A DNA stretch of 26,292 nt, taken from NCBI GenBank assembly GCA_900756555.1, contig CAAEKP010000055.1, positions 1-26,292 on the forward strand, given 5' to 3'. This document shows, in pieces, positions 15,982-22,957 of this stretch. Under the pieces are notes generated by a model. That model made no database searches. It was given only the letters and a program-made list of their open reading frames with translations, and had not been told where the DNA came from. The position numbers and the translations under genes are program-made. Numbering within the stretch: position 1 is the first letter of the stretch; the number at the start of each line of letters is the position of its first letter. The stretch is from Peptococcaceae bacterium (GTDB lineage: Bacteria; Bacillota; Peptococcia; Peptococcales; Peptococcaceae).

Positions 15982-17365
15982 CTATCTATCTTTATTTTAT
16001 GTGTTGCTGATTTGCAGTGTTTATCTGCTGCAGCTGCTCAGCGCGGCGGTTGGCCTGCGAGAATACAGCAAGTCGCTGCGATATACAGATTATAAACGCT
16101 TTCAGGAATCCGATAATATGGTGCCCATCAGTGTGCTGGTGCCAGCCTACAATGAATCGGCCACCATTGCAGATAATACCAGAAATCTGCTGTCACTGGA
16201 CTACCCACAGCATGAGGTGATTGTCATTAATGACGGCTCCAAAGACAACACCATGGATATTTTGCTGGAGGAATTCAAGCTGGTGCCGATTCATATTCCA
16301 GTGAAGCGCTCCATTGCAACCAAGCAGGTGAAGATGGCGTATCGTTCCGCTACTTATCCCAATCTGGTGGTGTTGGATAAAGAAAACGGAGGTAAGGCCG
16401 ATGCGCTCAATGCAGGAATCAATGCCTCCATGTACCCAGTGTTTGTGTCCATTGATGCAGATTCCATTCTTGAAAATACGTCACTGCTCAAGATTGTGTA
16501 TACCTTTCTGAGTGATCCCGCCTGCGTTGCGGTGGGCGGAATTATCCGCATCGGCAGTGGCTGCAAAATTGAAAACGGGCAGCTGCGTGAGGTTGCCTTG
16601 TCCAATAAGCCGTTGCTGCTATTGCAGACCAATGAATATTTGCGGGCGTTTTTAACGGGACGCATTGGGTTTCATCAGATGGGTATGCTGCTGATTATTT
16701 CCGGCGCCTTTGGTGCCTTTCAAAAACAGGCAGTCATTGATGTGGGCGGCTATACCACGGGCTGCATTGGGGAAGATATGGAGCTGGTGGTGAAGCTTCA
16801 TCGTCATATGCGGCAGCAAAAGAAAGCCTATACAGTGAAATTTTTGCCTGACCCTGTCTGCTGGACACAGCCGCCGGAATCCCTGCGGGATTTGAAAAAA
16901 CAGCGCAAGCGCTGGCAGATTGGTCTGATGGACACACTGCTGAAGCATAAGGATATGTTGTTCAATCCTCGCTATGGCCGCATAGGGATGACTTGTCTGC
17001 CGTATTTCTGGATTTTTGAGTTGTTTGGCCCGATTTTTGAGGTGGCGGGTTACATTGCAGTGCCGTTATCCTGCCTGCTGGGGATTGTGAATGTGCGGTT
17101 TATGCTCAGCTTTTATCTGGTGGCGGTGCTCTATGGCACTATTTTGTCGGTGGGCTCCTTGCTGTTGGAGGAAAATACCTTCCGCAAATACCCTAAAATT
17201 GATCAGCTGCTTAAGCTGTTTGCCTATGCAATCATTGACAATATGGGATATCGGCAGCTCAACACTATCTATAAAGTGGAGGCCATGCTGGGCTTCCGCA
17301 AAAACCGCTCCAGCTGGGGCACCATTCAGCGCAGAGCCTTTCAGGCTGATGCAAACAAAAAGTGA
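15947..17365 (+). CDS. Processive family 2 glycosyltransferase (polysaccharide synthase-like)
   Basis: The product is 472 aa. An N-terminal membrane helix (about residues 6-30) is followed by a GT2 domain with every hallmark of a processive synthase: VLVPAYNESATI, VINDGSKDN (UDP-binding Asp), ENGGKADALNAG, SIDADS (DxD metal site), GEDMEL (catalytic base Asp), and QRKRW (Q/RxxRW, which holds the acceptor chain). Three to four C-terminal membrane helices follow (LPYFWIFELFGPIFEV onward). This matches cellulose, hyaluronan and PNAG synthases, which polymerise and extrude a chain through the inner membrane. I start at GTG 15947, with AAGGGGG 9 bases upstream; longer in-frame starts lack a ribosome site. 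No PilZ domain is present. It is the last gene of the cassette. The polymer is unknown. Confidence 0.9.
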   Translation: MDILTPILLGINYLSLFYVLLICSVYLLQLLSAAVGLREYSKSLRYTDYKRFQESDNMVPISVLVPAYNESATIADNTRNLLSLDYPQHEVIVINDGSKDNTMDILLEEFKLVPIHIPVKRSIATKQVKMAYRSATYPNLVVLDKENGGKADALNAGINASMYPVFVSIDADSILENTSLLKIVYTFLSDPACVAVGGIIRIGSGCKIENGQLREVALSNKPLLLLQTNEYLRAFLTGRIGFHQMGMLLIISGAFGAFQKQAVIDVGGYTTGCIGEDMELVVKLHRHMRQQKKAYTVKFLPDPVCWTQPPESLRDLKKQRKRWQIGLMDTLLKHKDMLFNPRYGRIGMTCLPYFWIFELFGPIFEVAGYIAVPLSCLLGIVNVRFMLSFYLVAVLYGTILSVGSLLLEENTFRKYPKIDQLLKLFAYAIIDNMGYRQLNTIYKVEAMLGFRKNRSSWGTIQRRAFQADANKK

Positions 17366-17415
17366 GAAGCAACAGAACGGAATGGCGATAAACAGAATTG
17401 CCATACAATCAAATC

Positions 17416-17465
17416 AATAACAATACCCCGAACGGTTTTTACTGCCGTGTCGGGGTATCGTTATT
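17416..17465. terminator. Repeated hairpin, copy 2: bidirectional terminator of the cassette and the amidase
   Basis: The same 41-base core as copy 1 occupies 17424-17464. Here the stem is extended by AATAAC/GTTATT to more than 20 paired bases. It ends one base before the stop codon of the minus-strand amidase, so it can end both convergent transcripts. T-rich flanks exist on both sides but are interrupted. Confidence 0.8.
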
Positions 17466-18191
17466 TTACTGTGGATTTTCCTGTGCCAGATAATTGTTCA
17501 GCCCCAGATAGATGGCCCAGGCCAGCTGTTGCTGATAGGCAGAGTCCTGCAGATTGGCGGCTTCTTCTTTGTTGGATAAAAAGCCGCACTCGATGATGAC
17601 GGTGGGCATGGTGGCGTTGCGAAACAGATAGGTGTCCTCCCGGGGCAGAGCCTCGCGGTCGTGGTCGCCTAACTGAGTGATGAGCATTTGCTGGATGGCC
17701 TGCGCCAGCTTTTCGCTTTGCGGGTCTTCGGGATTATAGAAAACCTGTGCGCCGCTCCATTTTTCATCAGGAATGCTGTTGCAGTGAATGGAGATAAAGT
17801 AGTCGGCTTTGGATTGCTGCCCCATAGCGATGCGCTGTGCCAGATCAGCCCGCTGCTGCAACAATAATTTTTCCTCTTTGGCTTCCTGCGGAATCAGGTC
17901 GGTGTCAGCGCGGCGGGTCATCACCACTTGTGCGCCGGTTTCTTCCAGCAGAGCGTCCAGCTTGAGCGCAATCTCCAGATTAATGTTTTTTTCCAGCACG
18001 CTGTCGTTGACGCGGCCCGGGAAGGTGCCGCCGTGACCGGGGTCAATCAGAAATGTTTTTTCTCCCATCACCCAGGATAACGTGGGCGCGGCAGGCTGCT
18101 GATGCAGAATCATAAAAAAGCCGCCGACTACCAGCAATATGCAGAAGGCCAGCACGGTAAAAAAGCTGCGTCGGCGAAATAACAAGAACAT
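17466..18191 (-). CDS. cwlD: N-acetylmuramoyl-L-alanine amidase, CwlD-like (Amidase_3)
   Basis: This zinc amidase cleaves the lactyl-L-Ala bond of peptidoglycan. CwlD itself helps make muramic-delta-lactam of the spore cortex. The 241-aa product has an N-terminal signal-anchor (SFFTVLAFCILLVVGGFFMI, residues 9-28) and then an Amidase_3 domain. The zinc ligands are visible: His in IDPGHGG, Glu in VLEKNINLEIA, and His in SIHCNS. The catalytic Glu is in IIECGFLSN. Length and single-domain form match CwlD and not the multidomain autolysins. The start is ATG at 18191, with AAGGAGG 7 bases upstream. It is monocistronic and convergent with the polysaccharide cassette. A housekeeping division amidase is the alternative; the SigH-like gene in this window makes sporulation plausible. 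Confidence 0.88.
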   Translation of the reverse strand: MFLLFRRRSFFTVLAFCILLVVGGFFMILHQQPAAPTLSWVMGEKTFLIDPGHGGTFPGRVNDSVLEKNINLEIALKLDALLEETGAQVVMTRRADTDLIPQEAKEEKLLLQQRADLAQRIAMGQQSKADYFISIHCNSIPDEKWSGAQVFYNPEDPQSEKLAQAIQQMLITQLGDHDREALPREDTYLFRNATMPTVIIECGFLSNKEEAANLQDSAYQQQLAWAIYLGLNNYLAQENPQ

Positions 18192-18219
18192 AATAAGTCC
18201 TCCTTTGGCAGATTATTTT

Positions 18220-18248
18220 CTAGTAATAGATATGCAGCAGGATGACAA
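18220..18248 (-). promoter_or_regulatory. Candidate promoter of the amidase
   Basis: On the minus strand, TTGTCA and TACTAG are separated by 17 bases. The -35 is good and the -10 is poor. Confidence 0.3.
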
Positions 18249-18258
18249 GTATGCTGTG

Positions 18259-18305
18259 TTTACGCAAATTTACATAGCGCCGCGGAGTTTTACAGACTCT
18301 TTACC
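18259..18305 (+). promoter_or_regulatory. Candidate Pho-box array upstream of phoA
   Basis: Four TTTAC-type hexamers start at 18259 (TTTACG), 18269 (TTTACA), 18289 (TTTACA) and 18300 (TTTACC), that is 10, 20 and 11 bases apart on one face of the helix. PhoP of Gram-positive bacteria binds repeated TT(A/C/T)ACA-like hexamers spaced about 11 bases apart. The array ends where the -35 region would be. Confidence 0.5.
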
Positions 18306-18324
18306 CTTTGCCCGGTTTGGTTTT

Positions 18325-18330
18325 TACAAT
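18325..18330 (+). promoter_or_regulatory. Candidate -10 box of phoA
   Basis: TACAAT matches five of six consensus bases. The -35 position at 17 bases lacks TTGACA and is covered by the last Pho-box repeat, as expected for an activator-dependent promoter. Confidence 0.5.
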
Positions 18331-18382
18331 AGATTGATATGCTTAGTACATGAAATGCGAAAGCAATAAAATCAAAAAAGAA

Positions 18383-19933
18383 ATGGGAAAAGGAGATTAT
18401 CCAATTAAAAAACAAGTAAAAAAAGCCGCAGCCTGTGCAGTGTTAGCTTGCATGACCGTCTCTGCCATCGGACTGGCAGCACCAGCAGCAGATGCAAACA
18501 AATTGAGCCCTGTGTTCAGTCTGACCCAACAGGCTGAAGCAGCCACCAAAACACCAAAATATGTGTTCCTGTTCATCGGGGATGGCATGAGCTACCCACA
18601 GATTCAGAGCACATCCTACTATCTGGGCGCAAAAGCCAGCAACGGCGGCGTGCAGACTCAGAAATTAAACTTTATGGACTTCCCGGTAGCTGGCTCCGCG
18701 CAGACCTTTGACAGCACATCCTTCTGCCCGGACTCTGCTTCTACTGCAACTTCCATTGCTACCGGCTACAAAACATACAGCGGTACCATTAATATGGATA
18801 CCACCTTCACCAAAAGCTATGAAACCATTGCCGAAAAACTGAAAGAACAGAAAGATTATAAAATCGGTATTGTGACTTCTGTAAACCTGAACCATGCTAC
18901 ACCGGCAGCCTTCTATGCTCATCAGAAATCCCGCAACAGCTACTACGAAATTGGTCAGGAACTGATTGACAGCAACTTTGACTATTTTGCAGGCGGCGCA
19001 CTGCTGAAACCTACCGGCAGCGACAAAGACAAAGAAAGCCTGTATGTGATTGCTGAAAAGAACGGCTATCAGGTAGTGGATACCCAGAAAGAAGCAGAAG
19101 CTTTACAGCCAGCCGATGGCAAGAGCATTGTAATTGCAGAAACCTTAGCCGATTCCGATTCCATGAGCTATCAGCTGGATGCTGCTCAGTCCGAATGGAA
19201 ACTGGCAGATTATGTGGACAAAGGCATTGAAATGCTGGACAATGACAACGGCTTCTTCATGATGGTAGAAGGCGGCAAAATCGACTGGGCCTGCCATGCT
19301 AACGACGCCGGCTCCACCGTTAACGATACCAAAGCTATGAGCGATGCGGTAGACAAAGCTATCGAATTCTACAACAAACACCCGGAAGAAACTCTGATTC
19401 TGGTAACAGGCGACCACGAAACCGGCGGTCTGACCATCGGCTATGCTGGTACCGACTACAACACCTATCTGACCAACCTGAGCAACCAGAAAATTTCTTA
19501 CGCACAGTTTGACGAACAGTATGTAGAAAACTACAAAGCCAACAAAACTCCATTCAACAAAGCAATGGAAGATGTGAAAAAAGAATTTGGTCTGATGCTG
19601 CCAGGCGATGCTGAGGCTGCTAAAAATCCAAATCTGGTACTGACCGACTATGAAGTGGACAAACTGAAAACAGCTTATCAGAAAACCTTAAATATGAAAG
19701 ACGGCGAAAAATTATCTCAGTCTGAATATGTACTGTACGGCAGCTATGAACCATTCAGCGTAACCGTAACCCACATCCTGAACAACAAATCCGGCATCAA
19801 CTTTGCTTCCTATGCCCACACTGGCCTGCCAGTTCCAGTGTTCGCCAAAGGTTTAGGCAGCAGCGACTTTGAAGGCTACTATGACAACACAGACATTTAC
19901 GACAAAATGGCTGCGCTGTTACAGGTGAAATAA
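18383..19933 (+). CDS. phoA: Alkaline phosphatase (PhoA family), exported
   Basis: The enzyme releases phosphate from extracytoplasmic phosphomonoesters. A signal peptide (KKQVKKAAACAVLACMTVSA, then processing near AADA) precedes the catalytic domain. All core blocks are present: FIGDGMS (metal Asp), DSASTATSIATGYKT (nucleophile Ser), NLNHATPAAFYAHQKSR, MMVEGGKIDWACHAND, VTGDHETGGL and YAHTGLPVPVF. Length, about 510-517 aa, is normal. The start is unclear. ATG 18383 has no good ribosome site, whereas AGGAG (18391-18395) sits 8 bases before an in-frame ATT at 18404, which would give a textbook signal peptide (M)KKQVKK. A longer frame runs back to ATG 18350, also without a ribosome site. Codon use is strongly biased to C-ending codons, suggesting high expression. 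The YibE/F gene follows by 5 bases. Confidence 0.93.
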   Translation: MGKGDYPIKKQVKKAAACAVLACMTVSAIGLAAPAADANKLSPVFSLTQQAEAATKTPKYVFLFIGDGMSYPQIQSTSYYLGAKASNGGVQTQKLNFMDFPVAGSAQTFDSTSFCPDSASTATSIATGYKTYSGTINMDTTFTKSYETIAEKLKEQKDYKIGIVTSVNLNHATPAAFYAHQKSRNSYYEIGQELIDSNFDYFAGGALLKPTGSDKDKESLYVIAEKNGYQVVDTQKEAEALQPADGKSIVIAETLADSDSMSYQLDAAQSEWKLADYVDKGIEMLDNDNGFFMMVEGGKIDWACHANDAGSTVNDTKAMSDAVDKAIEFYNKHPEETLILVTGDHETGGLTIGYAGTDYNTYLTNLSNQKISYAQFDEQYVENYKANKTPFNKAMEDVKKEFGLMLPGDAEAAKNPNLVLTDYEVDKLKTAYQKTLNMKDGEKLSQSEYVLYGSYEPFSVTVTHILNNKSGINFASYAHTGLPVPVFAKGLGSSDFEGYYDNTDIYDKMAALLQVK

Positions 19934-19938
19934 GCTTG

Positions 19939-21108
19939 ATGAAGCAGAACCTGCTACAAAAACTGAAAGCAACTGCATCACACAACATAACACAGAACAA
20001 AAAATTAATGCTGCCCGTTCTGGGCAGCATTTTGCTGGCTTTTGTACTGTGGCTGCTGCCCACCGGTTATGAGGGGGCGCAGATTTATCAGGAGGCCGAT
20101 CGCTGCCGCGCTGTGGTGACTGCGGTGGACAACAGCAGCATCATTGACACCGGCCTGGTGCGTTCTGGCGAGCAGCGCTGCACCATGACACTGGAAACGG
20201 GTTTGTTTGCCGGACAAACGGTGACAGGCGTGAATATGCTGTCAGGCTCCTTAGAAGCAGACAAAATTTTTGTGGAAGGGGATCGGGCCCAGGTGGTGGT
20301 GAGCTACAGCGGTGATGAAATTCTGACTGTGTCCATGACCGACCATTTCCGCTTATGGCAGGAGGGTGCGTTGGCGGGATTATTTATTCTGTTGCTGCTG
20401 GCCTTTGCCGGCATGGCGGGCGTGCGGGCTATTCTGTCCTTTACGCTGACAGTGCTCATGCTGTGGAAAGTGCTGGTGCCTTGTTATCTGAACGGCTGGA
20501 ATCCGGTGCTTACAGGCATTCTGCTGGTGTTGGCGCTGACTGTGGTTATCATTCTGCTGGTGTACGGCTGGGAACGGCGCACCGCGGCAGCTGTGTCCGG
20601 CGCCTTTCTGGGGATTCTGACCACAGCGCTCACTGGCGCCATCTTTACCAGCGCGTTTAAGATTCACGGCGCTGTCATGCCTTATTCAGAATCCTTGCTG
20701 TACAGCGGCTATCAGCATTTGAACTTAACACAGATTTTCATGGCCAGTATCTTCATCGGCGCGTCCGGCGCAGTGATGGATTTGGCAGTGGACATCACTT
20801 CCGCTGTGTATGAAGTGGTGCAGAAAAAGCCGGATATCACCTGGCAGGAGGCTACCCGTTCCGGCCTGAATGTGGGTCGCGCTGCCATGGGTACCATGAC
20901 AACAACCCTGCTATTGGCCTATTCCGGCGGCTACATTGCCTTGCTGATGGTGTTTATGGCTCAGGGTACACCAATCGAGTTAATCTTGAATTATAAATAT
21001 GTATCGGCAGAAATTCTGGATACGATGGTAGGCAGCATGGGCTTGGTGACTGTGGCGCCGTTCACCGCTCTGACCAGTGGGTTACTGCTTTGTAAGCGGG
21101 CCCGTTAA
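19939..21108 (+). CDS. YibE/F family membrane protein
   Basis: The product is 389 aa and matches YibE/F-like proteins (COG5438). One N-terminal helix (VLGSILLAFVLWLLP) is followed by an extracytoplasmic beta-rich segment of about 95 residues. Seven or so helices follow, with the conserved blocks TSAFKIHGAVMPYSESLLYSG, IFMASIFIGASGAVMDLAVDITSAVYEV and GLNVGRAAMGTMTTTLLLAYSGGY. The biochemical role of the family is not established; transport is often assumed. I take ATG 19939, with AGGTGA (inside the end of phoA) 10 bases upstream. The close spacing to phoA suggests co-transcription and perhaps phosphate control. A perfect 10-bp hairpin lies inside the coding sequence near the N-terminus. Confidence 0.85.
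   Translation: MKQNLLQKLKATASHNITQNKKLMLPVLGSILLAFVLWLLPTGYEGAQIYQEADRCRAVVTAVDNSSIIDTGLVRSGEQRCTMTLETGLFAGQTVTGVNMLSGSLEADKIFVEGDRAQVVVSYSGDEILTVSMTDHFRLWQEGALAGLFILLLLAFAGMAGVRAILSFTLTVLMLWKVLVPCYLNGWNPVLTGILLVLALTVVIILLVYGWERRTAAAVSGAFLGILTTALTGAIFTSAFKIHGAVMPYSESLLYSGYQHLNLTQIFMASIFIGASGAVMDLAVDITSAVYEVVQKKPDITWQEATRSGLNVGRAAMGTMTTTLLLAYSGGYIALLMVFMAQGTPIELILNYKYVSAEILDTMVGSMGLVTVAPFTALTSGLLLCKRAR
20007..20034 (+). other. Intragenic hairpin in the YibE/F gene (possible attenuator)
   Basis: Perfect 10-base arms AATGCTGCCC and GGGCAGCATT with loop GTTCT, followed by TTG. It has a terminator-like shape but a very short T run. It lies about 75 bases after the phoA stop, where a phoA terminator would be expected. 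Confidence 0.5.
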
Positions 21109-21125
21109 CGAAAGAAGGGAATACG

Positions 21126-21386
21126 ATGACAAATCCGAATCAATGCCGGCATCTCATGTATGGCATTATAATAGCTGGCCTTTGCATTGCAGGCCTGTCA
21201 TTGCTGCTGCCGTTGAATCAAACTGGCGTAGACATTTTGACGGTGCTGGGTGCAGCAACAGCCTTGCTGGGCATCGTATTTGGACTTTGTACCGTGCGTT
21301 GCCCGTACTGTGGGCGGCTATTATCGCTGAAAGGGTGGAATACATTTTATTGCCCTTATTGCGGAGAAGAATTTAAGAATATCTGA
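21126..21386 (+). CDS. Small membrane protein with C-terminal zinc ribbon
   Basis: The product is 86 aa. There are two hydrophobic helices (about residues 10-29 and 36-54), then a compact zinc ribbon formed by two CPYCG knuckles 16 residues apart (VRCPYCGRLLSL and FYCPYCGEEFKN). The four cysteines should bind one zinc in the cytoplasm. I do not know a characterised family for this fusion. ATG 21126 lies 17 bases after the YibE/F stop, with AAGGGA upstream, so it is probably the last gene of the phoA operon. A strong bidirectional terminator lies 105 bases downstream. Its role is unknown; regulation or assembly of a membrane partner is a guess. Confidence 0.8.
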   Translation: MTNPNQCRHLMYGIIIAGLCIAGLSLLLPLNQTGVDILTVLGAATALLGIVFGLCTVRCPYCGRLLSLKGWNTFYCPYCGEEFKNI

Positions 21387-21491
21387 AAAATATTTCACCA
21401 AACTGTCAGGTGCGGCGTGCCGCTGGTGCAGGTTTCAGCTTTAGTATTGTTGCAGCATGATTGCAAGCCATTCTCTGCATGAAGATAATAT

Positions 21492-21551
21492 AAAAAAACA
21501 GTCTGTTGTATTGCTCCGTTTATGGCGGGCAAAATAGCAGACTGTTTTTTT
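21492..21551. terminator. Bidirectional terminator between zinc-ribbon gene and NmrA-like gene
   Basis: Perfect 14-base arms (seven A plus CAGTCTG, and CAGACTG plus seven T) with a T run in both directions. It serves both convergent genes. Confidence 0.93.
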
Positions 21552-21555
21552 GCAG

Positions 21556-22452
21556 TTAAGGATTTGTTACTTCGTTGAAATATTCTTGCGCCCATTCTGC
21601 CATTGTTTTTCCAGGGCGACCTAGAACCGTGTAAACATCATCACGTACCTCAATTTGCGGCTGCATTTTTTCTTCAAATGCCAGCTGCATGGTGATTACG
21701 GCACTGTCCATATAGCCGTGCTGCCCAACATTGGTCATTTGTGCAGCTTGTGCCGCCAGATCTTCTGGACGAAGTTCCCGAAAATGAATCTTTCGCCCGG
21801 CAGCATTTGAAAAGATTTCTTCGATTTCAGTTCCGGTGAGAACTTCCGTACTCAGATAGTAGTTTTTTCCTCCATGTTTTTCTGGCCCTTCTCGCAAAGC
21901 AGCGGCGGCTACAGCGCCAATATCAGAAGACCACACATAGCCTTGGGGTGCATTTCCCCAATACATAGAAAATTCGTTTGTTTTTTTCATACTTAAAGAT
22001 GGCGGCCCATAAAGAAAAACGCTGTCTGCAATGACATTTGGGTGCAGATGAGTCCAGGCAATGCCGCTTGCTTCAATGTAAGTTTCAATCAAATCATGCC
22101 ATGCATAGTGTGGGATGTTATCGTGTCTTGAGGTATAAACGCCTAAATGAACAATGTGTTTCACACCGGCTGTAACAGCAGTATCGACAACTCGTTTGCA
22201 CTGGAACAGCATATCTGTGGTTCCGCTGGTAACCAAAAAGATGCTGTCCATGCCATCAAGGGCATGGGTGTAGGTATCTGGTTTGTTTAAATCAAAGACA
22301 ACTGCATTGCGCCCTTCTTGACGCCAGGCATCGGCCTGTTCTTTTCGGCTTGTTGCCAGATAAAGCTCCATACCTTGGAGATTTTGGTCAAGAGCCTGAA
22401 TGACATGGGTGGCCACATGGCCGGAAGCCCCGATAATTAATAATTTTTTCAT
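21556..22452 (-). CDS. NmrA-like NAD(P)-binding oxidoreductase (atypical SDR)
   Basis: The product is 298 aa with a Rossmann start KKLLIIGASGHVATHVIQAL, the GxxGxxA/G dinucleotide motif. Other family blocks are VVFDLNKPDTYTHALDGMDSIFLVTSG, HIVHLGVYTSRHD and WTHLHPNVIADS. The classical SDR YxxxK active site is not evident, as usual for NmrA-like members, which act as quinone reductases or as redox-sensing regulators. ATG at 22452 has AAAGGAGG 4-5 bases upstream. It is transcribed away from an HxlR-type regulator through a shared promoter/operator region (22488-22563). That predicts control by the regulator in response to quinones, aldehydes or electrophiles. The substrate is unknown. Confidence 0.85.
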   Translation of the reverse strand: MKKLLIIGASGHVATHVIQALDQNLQGMELYLATSRKEQADAWRQEGRNAVVFDLNKPDTYTHALDGMDSIFLVTSGTTDMLFQCKRVVDTAVTAGVKHIVHLGVYTSRHDNIPHYAWHDLIETYIEASGIAWTHLHPNVIADSVFLYGPPSLSMKKTNEFSMYWGNAPQGYVWSSDIGAVAAAALREGPEKHGGKNYYLSTEVLTGTEIEEIFSNAAGRKIHFRELRPEDLAAQAAQMTNVGQHGYMDSAVITMQLAFEEKMQPQIEVRDDVYTVLGRPGKTMAEWAQEYFNEVTNP

Positions 22453-22487
22453 AGTTCCTCCTTTGTGGGTTTACTGTAATGAATGAC

Positions 22488-22516
22488 TTGCACAGTTTCT
22501 GCGGTTATTATATAAT
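22488..22516 (+). promoter_or_regulatory. Promoter of hxlR-1 (and the hemW fusion)
   Basis: TTGCAC and TATAAT are separated by 17 bases. The expected transcription start is near 22523, ten bases before the operator, so repressor binding would block early elongation. Confidence 0.7.
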
Positions 22517-22535
22517 TGCAAAAAAGAGAATACAA
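22507..22535 (-). promoter_or_regulatory. Promoter of the NmrA-like gene
   Basis: On the minus strand, TTGTAT and TATAAT are separated by 17 bases. Its -10 overlaps the -10 of the divergent promoter, and its -35 overlaps the first bases of the operator. Confidence 0.65.
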
Positions 22536-22563
22536 GTATGCACTTTTGTGACACATACTATCA
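22533..22563. promoter_or_regulatory. HxlR operator candidate, module 1
   Basis: The 31-base block reads CAAGTATGCACT, ten variable bases, then ATACTATCA. The same block occurs before hxlR-2 at 25098-25128. It contains the inverted half-sites AGTAT and ATACT, 20 bases apart (two helical turns). Confidence 0.7.
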
Positions 22564-22579
22564 TGGAGGAAAGTACTAT

Positions 22580-22957
22580 ATGAATAATGAATTTTGTAAC
22601 ACCTATCCAACTATTTCTGATACGCCCTTCGGCTACACGTTATCCTTAATCGGCGGAAAATGGAAGATGATTATTTTATATCTTTTGCATCATCATAAAG
22701 TCGTTCGGTACAATGAATTACAGCGATTAATTGGCAAGATTACCTACAAGACGCTAAGCGTACAGCTAAAAGAATTAGAGGCGGATGGTTTGATTATTCG
22801 GAAAGAATATCCGCAAATCCCGCCTAAAGTAGAATATAGTCTTTCACAAAAAGGTCAATCTTTGATGCCGGTCATAGATGCTATGTGTACCTGGGGATAC
22901 GAACATTCTAAAAAGGATAATAAATCCATTGTACAACAGCAGGAGGAAGAAATATGA
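22580..22957 (+). CDS. HxlR-family transcriptional regulator (copy 1)
   Basis: The product is a 125-aa winged helix-turn-helix of the HxlR/MarR-like type: SLIGGKWKMIILYLL, RYNELQRLIGKITYKTLSVQLKELEADGLI (recognition helix), and YPQIPPKVEYSLSQKG (wing). I start at ATG 22580, with GGAGG 10 bases upstream; the frame is open further back, but only through the operator. Members such as YodB and HypR sense electrophiles through an N-terminal Cys. Here the family Cys-Pro is Thr-Pro, but Cys6 (NNEFCN) lies just upstream. It is about two thirds identical over 95 residues to copy 2 at 25145. Its stop overlaps the start of the GNAT-HemW gene (ATGA), so the two are an operon. It probably autoregulates and controls the divergent NmrA-like gene. 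Confidence 0.92.
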   Translation: MNNEFCNTYPTISDTPFGYTLSLIGGKWKMIILYLLHHHKVVRYNELQRLIGKITYKTLSVQLKELEADGLIIRKEYPQIPPKVEYSLSQKGQSLMPVIDAMCTWGYEHSKKDNKSIVQQQEEEI

